A stretch of 48,987 bases of DNA, from NCBI GenBank assembly GCA_009379825.1, contig WHTA01000040.1, forward strand, positions 1 through 48,987, written 5' to 3'. This DNA comes from Streptosporangiales bacterium. Lineage in GTDB: Bacteria; Actinomycetota; Actinomycetes; Streptosporangiales; WHST01. The notes under the pieces are model-generated. The model worked only from the letters and a program-made list of their open reading frames with translations. It did not search any database and was not told where the DNA came from. Position 1 is the stretch's first letter; the number at the start of each line of letters is the position of its first letter. The position numbers were made by a program, and so were the translations under genes. Shown here one piece after another: positions 1 through 9,250 of the stretch.

Positions 1-98
1 ACCAGCCCCGGCGGGAACACCCGCGTGAGCACCCCGACCGAGACCAGGTCCGACAACCGACGATCCGAGGACGGCTTCTTCCACCCAGCACGAGGCAT
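1..98 (-). CDS. IS4-family transposase, N-terminal fragment cut by window edge
   Basis: Reading the minus strand from an ATG at 98 gives an open frame to the window edge. It begins MPRAGWKKPSS and continues with RLSDLVSVGVLTRVFPP. This resembles the N-terminal domain of actinobacterial IS4-type transposases, where an R-L-(S/T)-D block is followed by G-V-L-T-R-x-F-P-P. Only about 32 codons are inside the window, so whether the element is intact cannot be judged. The ATG lies about 40 bp from the likely end of the element (123-139), a normal spacing for an insertion sequence. The family call rests on recall of the N-terminal pattern, not on a search. Confidence 0.6.
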   Translation of the reverse strand, partial: MPRAGWKKPSSDRRLSDLVSVGVLTRVFPPGL

Positions 99-100
99 AT

Positions 101-114
101 CACCAAACTACACC
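101..114. repeat. 14-bp direct repeat, copy 1
   Basis: CACCAAACTACACC occurs here, in the leader of the transposase gene, and again identically at 851-864 upstream of the DUF3263 gene. A 14-bp exact match between two low-G+C spots within 750 bp is unlikely by chance. Its meaning is unknown: it could be a recombination footprint or a shared upstream motif. Confidence 0.5.
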
Positions 115-122
115 GTCCAACG

Positions 123-139
123 CTAACTGAACGGTATTG
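123..139. repeat. Possible terminal inverted repeat of the IS4-type element
   Basis: The stretch CTAACTGAACGGTATTG lies just upstream of the transposase start and is where the element should end. Its base composition is clearly lower in G+C than the sequence that follows at 140. The partner repeat and the target-site duplication are outside the window, so this is an inference from position and from resemblance to ends of related elements. Confidence 0.3.
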
Positions 140-459
140 CGGCTAGCCACCGCCGAGCGACGCGCCGACCGCGAGAGCTCGCCACCGGGAGGATTGCCAG
201 CCAGCCGGGGCTGCCGGCCAGCCTGGGCGGGCCGACCGGCGACGCCCTCCGCGGTGCATCGCACGGCGACCGGTGGACAGTGTGACCGCACCCGGCATAG
301 CGGGCGTGCAAGTCAGCGCGGGCCGATACCAGCGAGCGGCAGGCAGCCGCGGCGGCGAGGTACCGGGGAGGGCCGAGCCTGCTGACCAGGGCGGCGAAGC
401 GCCGGCGGCGTGTCGGGCGCGGGCTTCCGGCCTGGCCGGCGAGGTGCAGAGCCGGGCTT
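140..459. other. Intergenic stretch without a recognisable gene
   Basis: About 320 bp of very G+C-rich sequence lies between the IS end and the DUF3263 terminator. Open frames cross it on both strands, but none has a plausible ribosome binding site, a recognisable domain or normal actinobacterial third-position bias. I see no gene here. It may be decayed sequence on the insertion side of the IS element. Confidence 0.5.
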
Positions 460-488
460 CCGACCGACGCCAGCGAGGTGTCGGTCGG
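460..488 (-). terminator. Hairpin terminator after the DUF3263 gene
   Basis: CCGACCGAC at 460-468 and GTCGGTCGG at 480-488 form a perfect 9-bp stem with an 11-nt loop. The hairpin begins 16 nt beyond the DUF3263 stop codon (505-507). There is no U-tract, which is common for terminators in high-GC actinobacteria. Confidence 0.55.
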
Positions 489-504
489 GCCGGCGAGCTG
501 AGGG

Positions 505-807
505 TTACTGGGCGGGGCTGGCGAGCTCGCCGCGGCGGGCGGACCTGGCGCGTTGGCGGGAGGCGCGCATCCGGCGGAGGCGTTTCACCAGCATTGGGTC
601 GTGCTCGAGCGCTTCCGGACGGTCGATCAGTGCGTTGAGGATCTGGTAGTAGCGGGTCGCGGGCATCCCGAACAGGTCTCGGATCGCCTGCTCCTTGGCC
701 CCGGCGTACTTCCACCACTTCCGCTCGAAGGCCAGGATCTCCGCGTCTCGCTCGGACAGCTCACCTGGCACGTCAGCGGCTGCTCTCGACTGCGCGGCGA
801 TGCTCAT
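505..807 (-). CDS. DUF3263 domain protein
   Basis: A 100-residue soluble protein. It matches the actinobacterial DUF3263 family, whose hallmark is a phrase like L-x-x-R-D-x-x-I-L-x-F-E-R-x-W-W followed by K-E-x-A-I-R and an F-x-x-x-x-x-R-Y-Y-Q-x-L-N helix. Here these are SERDAEILAFERKWWKY, KEQAIRDLFG and TRYYQILNALID. The short helical core resembles a small DNA-binding or sigma-like fold, but no function is established. I chose the ATG at 807 rather than an upstream one at 825 because a GGAGG sits 6 nt before it. The C-terminus is very basic (RRMRASRQRARSARR). The gene is monocistronic, flanked by hairpins on both sides. Confidence 0.85.
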   Translation of the reverse strand: MSIAAQSRAAADVPGELSERDAEILAFERKWWKYAGAKEQAIRDLFGMPATRYYQILNALIDRPEALEHDPMLVKRLRRMRASRQRARSARRGELASPAQ

Positions 808-850
808 GCAGAACCTCCGGATCAAACGGCTCGGTCAGCCACATCGTACG

Positions 851-864
851 CACCAAACTACACC
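851..864. repeat. 14-bp direct repeat, copy 2
   Basis: This is an exact second copy of CACCAAACTACACC (first copy 101-114). It lies about 45 bp upstream of the DUF3263 start, in the only locally A+T-rich part of this intergenic region. Confidence 0.5.
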
Positions 865-945
865 TATGTCATTCAACGAGACTCGCGTAGGCCAGGCGGG
901 ACCTACACCCTGCGCTCACTTTACGCGTTCACCACGACAGCACGC

Positions 946-979
946 AGGGGCGTGTCCCTTCGCGAAGTGACACGCCCTT
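946..979 (-). terminator. Long hairpin terminator after the ABC ATPase gene
   Basis: GGGCGTGTC at 948-956 pairs with GACACGCCC at 969-977, extended by an A-T and a G-U pair. Inside the loop, CTTCGCGAAG (958-967) is itself a palindrome, so the whole forms one long stem-loop. It ends 12 nt downstream of the ATPase stop at 991 and separates that gene from DUF3263. Confidence 0.65.
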
Positions 980-990
980 GGACGGCTCGT

Positions 991-2082
<1,092 letters not shown>

Positions 2083-2192
2083 GAACGTCTCCTCTGGTGG
2101 GCGTCATTGCGAGTTTGCGACATGCTCTCCTGCCGCGACAGCCGCGGTCAATGGGCTACGGTCACCGACAGCACCGCGGCGAGGAGGTAGGG

Positions 2193-3326
2193 GTGACAGT
2201 ACTAGCCGGCGGCAGACTGGTGGGGCCGGAGCGGGTGACGGCCGGCTGGCTCCGGGTCGCCGACGGACGCCTCACCGACGTGGGCACAGGTCCACCGCCG
2301 GCGCCCACCGCGGACGAACACTCGTTGCAGTTGGACGGTTACGTTCTGCCAGGCTTCGTCGACCTGCACTGCCACGGTGGCGGCGGCGCGACCTTCACCA
2401 CCGACGACCCGGCGCAGGCGAGGGCCGCCGCGGACTTCCACCTCCGCCACGGCACCACCACCATGCTGGCCAGCCTGGTCACGGCGCCGCTCGCGACCCT
2501 GACCGGGCAGGCGGCCGTGCTGTCCGGCCTCGCCGCGGACGGTGCGATCGCCGGGGTGCACTTCGAGGGACCGTTCCTGTCCGCACAGCGCTGCGGCGCG
2601 CAGGACCCCGCGCATCTGCGCGATCCCGACCCGGGGGCCGTCGAGGCGCTGCTGGACGCCGCCGCAGGCCGTGCCGCGATGATCACCGTGGCACCTGAGC
2701 TGCCCGGCGCGCTCGACCTCGTCCGCACGGCGGTGGCCGCGGGGGTCGTGCCTGCGGTCGGCCACACCGACGCGACGTACGACCAGGCGCGCGCGGCGAT
2801 CGACGCCGGCGCCACCGTCGCCACCCACCTGTTCAACGGGATGCGCCCGCTGCACCATCGCGAACCCGGCCCGATCCTCGCCTGCCTATCCGCGCCGCAG
2901 GTGACCTGCGAGCTGATCAACGACGGCGTGCACCTGGACCCGCGGGTGGTCAGGTTCGCCGCGGAGACCGGCACGGCGTGCCTGGTCACCGACGCGATCA
3001 GCGCCGCCGGCAGCAGCGATGGGACGTACCAGCTCGGCTCGTTGGCGGTGCAGGTCGCCGACGGCGTGGCCAGACTCGCCGACGGCGGCTCGATCGCCGG
3101 CAGCACGCTCACCATGGACACAGCCGTACGCCGGGCCGTACAGGACGCCGGCCTCTCCCTGGTCGACGCGGCACGGGCCGCCTCGCTCACCCCGGCGCAG
3201 GCGCTCGGCCTCGCCGACACGGTCGGCAGCCTCGAGCCAGGCAAGCGCGCCGACCTGGTGGTACTCGACGACGCCCTCCAGCTGACCGGCGTCATGCGCG
3301 CGGGCGAGTGGGCCATCGGCCCGTGA
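2193..3326 (+). CDS. nagA: N-acetylglucosamine-6-phosphate deacetylase
   Basis: A 377-residue amidohydrolase that removes acetate from GlcNAc-6-phosphate, the first step after uptake in amino-sugar catabolism and cell-wall recycling. Metal-site and substrate motifs are present: DLHCHGGGG near residue 58, HFEGPFL, GHTDATYDQ, HLFNGMRPLHHREPG, LVTDAISAAG and the closing EPGKRADLVVLD. I start it at the GTG at 2193, which follows GAGGAGG at 2181-2187; the longer frame to 2097 lacks homology and a ribosome site. It is divergent from the shared sugar ATPase. Its last residues and stop codon are partly repeated downstream (see the repeat entry). Confidence 0.92.
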   Translation: MTVLAGGRLVGPERVTAGWLRVADGRLTDVGTGPPPAPTADEHSLQLDGYVLPGFVDLHCHGGGGATFTTDDPAQARAAADFHLRHGTTTMLASLVTAPLATLTGQAAVLSGLAADGAIAGVHFEGPFLSAQRCGAQDPAHLRDPDPGAVEALLDAAAGRAAMITVAPELPGALDLVRTAVAAGVVPAVGHTDATYDQARAAIDAGATVATHLFNGMRPLHHREPGPILACLSAPQVTCELINDGVHLDPRVVRFAAETGTACLVTDAISAAGSSDGTYQLGSLAVQVADGVARLADGGSIAGSTLTMDTAVRRAVQDAGLSLVDAARAASLTPAQALGLADTVGSLEPGKRADLVVLDDALQLTGVMRAGEWAIGP

Positions 3327-3739
3327 CGGCGCGGCGGGTCAGCGGGGTGGCCGGAAGGCGACACTGCCAGCCGCCGGGCGCAGAACCGGCACAGCGAAGC
3401 GGGCCGGCCGCCAGCGGGACCGCTCGCCACCGATCCCCGGGTCGGCTCCAGCCCCGCCGGCCGGCTGGTGAGGGCCGGCGTTATTCGCGCCGGCGAGTGG
3501 GGCATCGGCCCGTGACGGCGCCGCCGATCCCCCGGGCCGGCGCCAGCCGCCGGCCGGCTGGTGACGGCGCGGCGGGTCAGCGAGGTGGCCGGAAGGCGAC
3601 ACTGCCAGCCGGTGCGCTGCCGGTACAGCGAAGCCGACCGACCACCGGCGGGACCGCTCGCCGCCGATCCCCGGGTCGGCTCCAGCCGCCGGCCGGCCCG
3701 TGACGGCGCGGCGGGTCAGCGGGGTGGCCGGAAGGCGAC
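3297..3739. repeat. Degenerate tandem copies of the nagA/nrtR gene ends
   Basis: The 39-bp block starting TGACGGCGCGGCGGGTCAGC occurs at 3324-3362, 3562-3600 (one mismatch) and 3701-3739. The last copy contains the true stop of nrtR (minus strand). Each block is followed by CAGCGAAGC and a GGGACCGCTCGCC-type stretch, which correspond to the nrtR C-terminal coding region read from its end. A copy of the nagA tail (GGCGAGTGGGGCATCGGCCC, 3493-3512) is also present in the middle, again followed by a TGA. The 389 bp between the two convergent stop codons is therefore built from decayed duplications of both gene ends. There is no other gene in it. Confidence 0.8.
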
Positions 3740-4420
3740 GAACTCGTCGGTGACCGCCAGGCGGTGGGTGCGGAAGCGATACAGCGAAGCCGGGCGGCCG
3801 CCGGCGGGGCCGCTCGCCGTCGCGCCGCCGGTGGGCTCCAGTTGGCGGCGTCTGGTGAGGAAGCGCTGCAGGTTGGTGGCGTCCACGTCGTAGCCGAGGG
3901 ACGCGGCGTAGAGCTCGCGCAGCGTGGAGATGGTGAACTCCGGCGGCGCGAGCGCGAACCCGATGTTCGTGTAGGAGAGCTTCGCCCGTAGCCGTTCCAC
4001 CGCGCCGGCGACGATCGCGCCGTGGTCGAACGCCGTCACGGGCAGCGCGTCGGTTGGGCACCAGGCGGTGTCCGCGGGCACCCGGGGGTCGGCGTCGGTC
4101 GGCACCAGCCCGAGGAACGCGGTGGCGATGCGGCGTGCCCCCGGGCGCCGGTGCGGGTCGGAGAAGACGGCGAGCTGCTCGTGGTGCGCGACGTCCCTGA
4201 CGTCGACCTTCTCCGCGAGCTGCCGCACTACGGACTCCTCGACGCTCTCCCCCGCGCCGAGCACGCCGCCGGGCAGCGCCCAGTGGCCGTCCGCGGGTGG
4301 CTGCGCCCGCTGCCACAGCAGCACGTGCAGCCGGCCGTCCCGAACGCTGAGTACGGCGGCGAGCACTTCGTGGACGACTGAGCCGACCGGCACGGGCGCC
4401 GCGGTGTTAGGATCATGCAC
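3716..4420 (-). CDS. nrtR: NrtR-type Nudix-related transcriptional regulator of NAD synthesis
   Basis: A 234-residue protein with a Nudix fold (about residues 15-150) and a C-terminal winged-helix domain (about 150-234). The latter includes the F-T-I-S-T-L-R-x-L-Y and N-x-x-R-x-L-T-R-R motifs usual in NrtR. The Nudix box at 52-74 keeps Gly52, Glu58, Arg66 and Glu70, but the catalytic REUxEExGU core reads RQLAEKVDV. One Glu is Gln, another is Lys and the Gly is Asp. That should abolish hydrolysis and leave ligand sensing, as described for NrtR repressors that bind ADP-ribose. It faces nadABC across a perfect palindrome. The apparent GTG start at 4420 abuts the operator, so the mRNA may be leaderless; a GTG ten codons in is an alternative. 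Confidence 0.85.
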   Translation of the reverse strand: MHDPNTAAPVPVGSVVHEVLAAVLSVRDGRLHVLLWQRAQPPADGHWALPGGVLGAGESVEESVVRQLAEKVDVRDVAHHEQLAVFSDPHRRPGARRIATAFLGLVPTDADPRVPADTAWCPTDALPVTAFDHGAIVAGAVERLRAKLSYTNIGFALAPPEFTISTLRELYAASLGYDVDATNLQRFLTRRRQLEPTGGATASGPAGGRPASLYRFRTHRLAVTDEFVAFRPPR

Positions 4421-4443
4421 GTTTTCGACTATAAGTCGAAAAC
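4421..4443. promoter_or_regulatory. Perfect 23-bp palindrome, NrtR operator
   Basis: The arms GTTTTCGACT and AGTCGAAAAC are separated by ATA and match perfectly. The site lies between the divergent nrtR and nadA genes and touches the nrtR start codon. NrtR is known to repress NAD biosynthesis genes in several phyla through palindromic sites, so autoregulation plus control of nadABC is the simple reading. The TATA centre may overlap a -10 element. Binding itself is inferred. Confidence 0.8.
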
Positions 4444-4499
4444 ATCAGGGTCGACACGACGCCGCGCCGACCGGCAGGTGAAAGCGAGGAGAGGTACCC

Positions 4500-5498
4500 A
4501 TGACGCAGCTGGTCACGGAGCACGACGCGGAGGCGGCGACGCCGCTGTGGCAGGCGGAGGTCCGCCGGCTCGCGCAGCAACGCGACGCCGTGCTGCTCGC
4601 GCACAACTACCAGGTGCCGGCGATCCAGGACGTCGCCGACCACGTCGGCGACTCGCTCGCGCTCTCCCGGATCGCCGCGGAGTCCTCGGCGTCCACCATC
4701 GTCTTCTGCGGCGTGCACTTCATGGCGGAGACGGCGAAGATCCTCTCCCCCGGCAAGACGGTGCTCATCCCGGACGAGCGCGCCGGCTGCTCGCTGGCCG
4801 ACTCCATCACGGCCGACCAGCTCCGCGCGTGGAAGGCGGAGCATCCCGGCGCCGTGGTCGTCTCGTACGTGAACACCACCGCAGAGGTGAAGGCGGAGAC
4901 CGACGTCTGCTGCACCTCGTCGAACGCGGTGGAGGTGGTGCGCTCGATCCCACCGGAGCAGGACGTGCTGTTCCTGCCCGACGTGTTCCTCGGCGCACAC
5001 GTGAAGCGGGTCACCGGCCGCGAGAACGTCCACGTCTGGCACGGCGAGTGCCACGTGCACGCCGGCATCGACGGCGCCGCGCTCGCGAGCAAGGCCGAGG
5101 CCACGGCGGACGCCGAGCTGTTCGTCCACCCGGAGTGCGGCTGCGCCACCTCAGCGCTCTACCTGGCCGCGAGCGGCACCGTGGACGCCGACCGGGTGCA
5201 CGTGCTGTCCACCGGCGGGATGCTCGACGCGGCGCGGTCCACCGCGGCGAAGAGCGTGCTCGTCGCCACCGAGGTGGGCATGCTGCACCAGCTCAGGAAG
5301 GCCGCGCCCGACGTCGACTTCCAGCCGGTCAACGGCCGGGCGAGCTGCCGCTACATGAAGATGATCACGCCGGCCGCGCTGCTGCGGTCGCTACGGGACG
5401 GCACCGACGAGGTGCACGTCGACCCGACCATCGCCGAACGTGCGCGCTCCGCCGTGACGCGGATGATCGCGATCGGCCAGCCGGGCGGCGGCGAGTGA
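4500..5498 (+). CDS. nadA: Quinolinate synthase
   Basis: A 332-residue [4Fe-4S] enzyme that condenses iminoaspartate with dihydroxyacetone phosphate to quinolinate. The three cluster cysteines expected for NadA are visible at Cys70 ([12 protein letters not shown]), Cys184 ([11 protein letters not shown]) and Cys283 ([11 protein letters not shown]). The substrate-binding HNYQ (residues 35-38) is near the N-terminus. Length is normal for the short form of the family. A GAGGAGAGG precedes the ATG. Its stop overlaps the nadB start by 4 nt. Transcription is likely controlled by NrtR at the palindrome about 60 bp upstream. Confidence 0.95.
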   Translation: MTQLVTEHDAEAATPLWQAEVRRLAQQRDAVLLAHNYQVPAIQDVADHVGDSLALSRIAAESSASTIVFCGVHFMAETAKILSPGKTVLIPDERAGCSLADSITADQLRAWKAEHPGAVVVSYVNTTAEVKAETDVCCTSSNAVEVVRSIPPEQDVLFLPDVFLGAHVKRVTGRENVHVWHGECHVHAGIDGAALASKAEATADAELFVHPECGCATSALYLAASGTVDADRVHVLSTGGMLDAARSTAAKSVLVATEVGMLHQLRKAAPDVDFQPVNGRASCRYMKMITPAALLRSLRDGTDEVHVDPTIAERARSAVTRMIAIGQPGGGE

Positions 5499-7087
5499 GC
5501 CCCGGCACGCCGATCCAGCTGGCCGGCGTCGACCTGCTCGTCGTCGGTAGCGGGGTGGCCGGGCTGACGGCGGTGCTCGAAGCCCGCGCGCTCGGCCTGC
5601 GCACGCTCGTGGTCACCAAGGCCGGCCTGCCCGACGGCAGCACCCGTTGGGCGCAGGGCGGCATCAGCGTCGTGCTCGACGAGCTCGACACCGGCGACAG
5701 CGTGGCCGCCCACGTCGCGGACACTGTCACCGCAGGTGCCGGCTTGTGCGACGAGACGGCCGTACGGGCGATCCTGGCCGAAGGGCCGGCGGCCGTCCGC
5801 CAGCTCACCAGGCGCGGCGCGGCGTTCGACCGCACGGCGGCCGGGGAGTACGCGCTGACCAGGGAGGGCGGGCACAGCGCGTTCCGGGTGATCCACGCCG
5901 GCGGCGACGCGACAGGCGCGGAGGTGGAGCGCGCGCTCGTGGCCGCCGCGAGGGGCGACCAGACGGCGATCCTGCCGCACCACAGCGTCGTCGGGCTGTG
6001 CGTCGACGAGCGCGGCGTCACCGGCGCGCAGCTGCTCGACGGCGCCGGCAACCAGGTGCTCGTGCCGGCCGGTGCCGTGCTGCTCGCCACCGGCGGCGTC
6101 GGCCAGCTCTACGCGGCCACCACCAACCCGCCGGTCGCCGCCGGCGAGGGCCTCGCGCTCGCGCTGCGTGCCGGGGCGGCGCTGGCAGACGTCGAGTTCG
6201 TGCAGTTCCACCCGACGGCGCTGTGGACCGGCGAGCCAGGCGGCCAGCGTCCGCTGGTCACCGAGGCCGTGCGGGGCGAGGGCGGCGTGCTCGTCGACGA
6301 CGCCGGCCGGCCGGTCATGGCCGGTGTGCACCCGCTGGCCGACATGGCACCGCGGGACGTGGTCGCCGCCGCCATCACGCGCCGGCTCGCGGCCACCGGC
6401 ACCGACCACGTCTGGCTGGACGCCACCGGCATGGACGCGTTCGCCACCCGCTTCCCCACCGTGCACGCGTCGTGCCTGGCGATCGGCGTCGACCCGGCGA
6501 CCGCGCCGATCCCCGTGACGCCCGCGGCGCACTACCTCTGCGGGGGTGTCGCCGTCGACCTGGACGGATGGACGTCCGTCCCCGGCCTGTACGCGGCCGG
6601 CGAGGTCGCCCGCACCGGCCTGCACGGCGCGAACCGGCTCGCCTCGAACAGCCTGGTCGAGGGCCTGGTGACGGGTGCCAGGGCGGCGCACGCCATCGCC
6701 CGTGAACGCAGGCAGCCAGCCGCCTCCGTCACACCGGCACCCGTCGTCGGCCGGCGGGTGGACCGGCCGACGCTGCAGCGGCTGGCCAGCAGCCGGCTCG
6801 CCCTCGGCCGCGACGCCGCCGGCCTGGCCGCGGTCGACGCGCTGCTCGACACCGCCGACCCGGTCGCCGTCACCAGCGGGGAGCTGGCTGTCGACTGCGC
6901 GGTCACCCTGGTTGCGCGGGCGGTCGCCGTGGCCGCCGCGCACCGTGAGGAGAGCCGCGGCTGCCACGTGCGGCACGACGCGCCGCGGCCGCTGGAGAGC
7001 TGGCGGCGCAGTACGTACCTCAGGCTGGCCGACCCGGCCAACGACCGTTCCCTGGACACCGTGGCACCCGTAGGAGTGAACCGATGA
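5495..7087 (+). CDS. nadB: L-aspartate oxidase
   Basis: A 530-residue FAD enzyme that oxidises L-aspartate to iminoaspartate, the NadA substrate. It has the N-terminal dinucleotide fold VVGSGVAGL, the RWAQGGIS segment, [32 protein letters not shown] and [18 protein letters not shown], all characteristic of the family. The GTG start overlaps the nadA stop (GTGA) and the TGA overlaps the nadC start (ATGA). The open frame extends upstream to 4415, but that part only shadows nadA. Confidence 0.95.
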   Translation: MSPGTPIQLAGVDLLVVGSGVAGLTAVLEARALGLRTLVVTKAGLPDGSTRWAQGGISVVLDELDTGDSVAAHVADTVTAGAGLCDETAVRAILAEGPAAVRQLTRRGAAFDRTAAGEYALTREGGHSAFRVIHAGGDATGAEVERALVAAARGDQTAILPHHSVVGLCVDERGVTGAQLLDGAGNQVLVPAGAVLLATGGVGQLYAATTNPPVAAGEGLALALRAGAALADVEFVQFHPTALWTGEPGGQRPLVTEAVRGEGGVLVDDAGRPVMAGVHPLADMAPRDVVAAAITRRLAATGTDHVWLDATGMDAFATRFPTVHASCLAIGVDPATAPIPVTPAAHYLCGGVAVDLDGWTSVPGLYAAGEVARTGLHGANRLASNSLVEGLVTGARAAHAIARERRQPAASVTPAPVVGRRVDRPTLQRLASSRLALGRDAAGLAAVDALLDTADPVAVTSGELAVDCAVTLVARAVAVAAAHREESRGCHVRHDAPRPLESWRRSTYLRLADPANDRSLDTVAPVGVNR

Positions 7088-7923
7088 CCGAGCTCGACAC
7101 CGCACGCGAGGTGGTCCGTACGGCGCTCGCCGAGGACCTGCACCTCGGGCCGGACGCGACGACGGCCGCCACGGTGCCCGCCGACGCCAGGTCGAAGGCG
7201 CGGCTGACCAGCCGGCGGCCCGGCGTGCTCGCCGGCCTGCCGCTGGTCGACGTGGTGCTCGGCGAGCTGCTCACGGCGGACGCGTACGAGCTGCACGCCG
7301 AGCGGGCGGACGGCGACCGGCTGCCGGCCGGCTGCGTCGTCGCCACGGTGACCGCACCCACCTGTGAGCTGCTCACGGCGGAACGCACGCTGCTCAACCT
7401 GCTCGGCCATCTCAGCGGCATCGCCACCGTGACGCGGGCCTGGGTGGATGCCGTCGCGGGCACCGGCTGCGCGATCAGGGACACCAGGAAGACGCTGCCC
7501 GGCCTGCGCCCGCTGGAGAAGTACGCGGTGCGCTGCGGCGGTGGCGTCAACCACCGGCTCGGCCTCGGCGACGCCGTCCTGGTCAAGGACAACCACGTCG
7601 CCGCCGCCGGGTCGATCACCGCTGCCGTCGAGGCCGTACGGGCACACGCCCCTGCGCTGCCGTGCGAGGTGGAGGTGGACACCCTCGACCAGCTGGACGA
7701 GGCGGTCGCACTCGGCGTACCGCTCGTGCTGCTCGACAACATGTCCGTCGAGCAGTGCGCGGACGCCGTACGCCGGGTGGCGGGCAGCGGCACCAAGCTG
7801 GAGGTCTCGGGCGGGCTGCAGCTGGAGCAGGCACACGCGTACGCGCAGACCGGCGTGGACTACCTGTCCGTCGGCGCCCTCACGCACTCCGCGCCGGCGC
7901 TGGACATCGCGCTCGACCTCTGA
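7084..7923 (+). CDS. nadC: Nicotinate-nucleotide pyrophosphorylase (carboxylating)
   Basis: A 279-residue quinolinate phosphoribosyltransferase that converts quinolinate and PRPP to nicotinate mononucleotide. Family motifs visible are LTAERTLLNLLGHLSGIAT, IRDTRKTLPGLRPLEKYAV, CGGGVNHRLGLGDAVLVKDN, EVEVDTLDQ and VDYLSVGALTHS. It completes the nadABC set, overlapping nadB by ATGA. No further NAD gene follows. Confidence 0.95.
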   Translation: MTELDTAREVVRTALAEDLHLGPDATTAATVPADARSKARLTSRRPGVLAGLPLVDVVLGELLTADAYELHAERADGDRLPAGCVVATVTAPTCELLTAERTLLNLLGHLSGIATVTRAWVDAVAGTGCAIRDTRKTLPGLRPLEKYAVRCGGGVNHRLGLGDAVLVKDNHVAAAGSITAAVEAVRAHAPALPCEVEVDTLDQLDEAVALGVPLVLLDNMSVEQCADAVRRVAGSGTKLEVSGGLQLEQAHAYAQTGVDYLSVGALTHSAPALDIALDL

Positions 7924-8019
7924 CCGCCGGTGCGCAAGCTGGAAGAAGCCAGGACGGCGGTGGATGGTCTATCGTCCGGTTGCTACAAGCACTGGAGTCG
8001 AACTGGAGAAGGCACCACC

Positions 8020-8412
8020 ATGCGAATCAGTTTCGCCCAGATCTTCGTCAACGACCAGGACCGCGCCGTCGACTTCTACACCGGCAAGCTCGGCTTCCAG
8101 GTGAAGACCGACGCCGCGTACGGTCCTGGCGCCCGCTGGCTCACCGTCGTGTCACCTGAGGACCCGGACGGGCCCGAGCTGCTGCTCGACCTGCCGGACG
8201 AGGCAGCGAGTGCGTTCCAGAAGCACGTGTACGAGAACGGCCGACCGGCGATCTCGCTCACGACGACCGACCTCGGCGCGGATTACGCACGGCTGAAGGA
8301 GGCCGGCGTCGGCTTCACCATGGCGCCGACGCAGATGCCGTACGGCGGCACCGACGCGGTCTTCGACGACACCTGCGGCAACTACATCAACCTGCACCAG
8401 GACTGGGCCTGA
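8020..8412 (+). CDS. VOC-superfamily (glyoxalase/bleomycin-resistance fold) protein
   Basis: A 130-residue protein with the paired beta-alpha-beta-beta-beta fold of the vicinal oxygen chelate superfamily. It opens with F-V-N-D-Q-D-R-A-V-D-F-Y, has a central P-E-L-L-L-D-L and ends with a Y-G-G-T-D-A-V-F-D-D-T-C-G-N-Y-I-N-L block. Such short stand-alone proteins include dioxygenases, isomerases and antibiotic-binding proteins, and the specific activity cannot be assigned. The ATG at 8020 follows GGAGAAGG and defines the start; the longer frame to 7930 has no support. Confidence 0.85.
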   Translation: MRISFAQIFVNDQDRAVDFYTGKLGFQVKTDAAYGPGARWLTVVSPEDPDGPELLLDLPDEAASAFQKHVYENGRPAISLTTTDLGADYARLKEAGVGFTMAPTQMPYGGTDAVFDDTCGNYINLHQDWA

Positions 8413-8425
8413 GGGCGACGACGCT

Positions 8426-8439
8426 GTGAGCGGGCTCAC
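8426..8439 (+). terminator. Small hairpin after the VOC gene
   Basis: GTGAGC (8426-8431) and GCTCAC (8434-8439) form a compact inverted repeat 13 nt after the VOC stop. It is short and has no U-tract, so it is only a possible terminator. Confidence 0.3.
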
Positions 8440-8523
8440 CCACATATTCCGTGGTTCACCGGAGGACTGACGGCGCAGACTGCTGAGGACTGGGCCGACA
8501 GTTGCCTGCCGGGCAAGGAGCCG

Positions 8524-9246
8524 ATGGACCTCACGCTGATCGTCGTCGTCGCCGCCATCGTGGCCGTGGCATCGCTGTTGGGTGGGCTCAGCGGCTTCGG
8601 CTACGGGCTGGTCGCCGCGCCCTCGCTGCTCGCCGTGGGCGTGCCGATGCCGACCATCGTGCTGCTCAACCTCGGCCTCGGCATCATCACCCGCGGGGTT
8701 GCCCTCGCGCGGCTGCGCCGCCACGTCACCCGCCGGGCGACGCTGCTGGTCGCCGGCAGCCTCCCCGGCTACTCGGTCGGCGCCCTGTTGCTCGGCAGGA
8801 TCGACACCGAGGTGCTGAAGGTCGCCACCGGCGCCATCGTCATCGTGCTCGCGCTCGTGTCGCTGGCGATGCGGAAGCCCGCGTACCAACCGGCGAAGGG
8901 CTCGTTCTTCTTCGCCGGCGCGGCCGGCGGCCTGCTGGGCGCGACGACCTCGCTCAACGGCGTGGTGCCGGCGCTCGTGATGACGCAGGCGCGCCCGCCG
9001 AGCAGGGAGTTCATCGCCGACCTGGCCGCGTTCTTCGTCGGGTCGAGTATTTTCGGCCTGGTCGCCGTCCTCGTCGGCGGTATCTCGGCCCCGCACGGCT
9101 GGCTGCTGCTCGCCATCTCCGTGCCAGGCTCAGTCGCGGGCAACCTGATCGGCACGTGCGCCGGCACCCGGCTGCCGGCGCACGTGTTCCGTACGATCGC
9201 GTTGTTCGTGGTGATCTGCGCGGGCGTCGCCGCGATCCTCGCCTGA
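8524..9246 (+). CDS. TauE/SafE-family membrane transporter
   Basis: A 240-residue integral membrane protein with about eight hydrophobic segments. The family's glycine-rich repeat appears early (LLGGLSGFGYGLVAAPSLL) and again in the middle (AAGGLLGATTSLNGVVPALV). Family members include exporters of sulfite, sulfoacetate and related anions, but many are uncharacterised. AAGGAG lies 2-7 nt before the ATG. It is convergent with the complex-II operon with only 4 bp between stops. A sulfite-export role would suit the sulfonate-like operon at 25-33 kb, but the two are 16 kb apart, so this is speculation. Confidence 0.85.
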   Translation: MDLTLIVVVAAIVAVASLLGGLSGFGYGLVAAPSLLAVGVPMPTIVLLNLGLGIITRGVALARLRRHVTRRATLLVAGSLPGYSVGALLLGRIDTEVLKVATGAIVIVLALVSLAMRKPAYQPAKGSFFFAGAAGGLLGATTSLNGVVPALVMTQARPPSREFIADLAAFFVGSSIFGLVAVLVGGISAPHGWLLLAISVPGSVAGNLIGTCAGTRLPAHVFRTIALFVVICAGVAAILA

Positions 9247-9250
9247 CGGT

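Noticed and set aside
3297-3739. Possible CRISPR or regulatory repeat array
   Set aside because: The repeats are imperfect, unevenly spaced (238 and 139 bp) and match the ends of the flanking genes, so they are duplications.
4415-5494. A 360-codon open extension upstream of nadB in the same frame
   Set aside because: It is antiphase to nadA on the same strand, is arginine-rich and low in complexity, and lacks any domain; nadB begins at the GTG overlapping the nadA stop.
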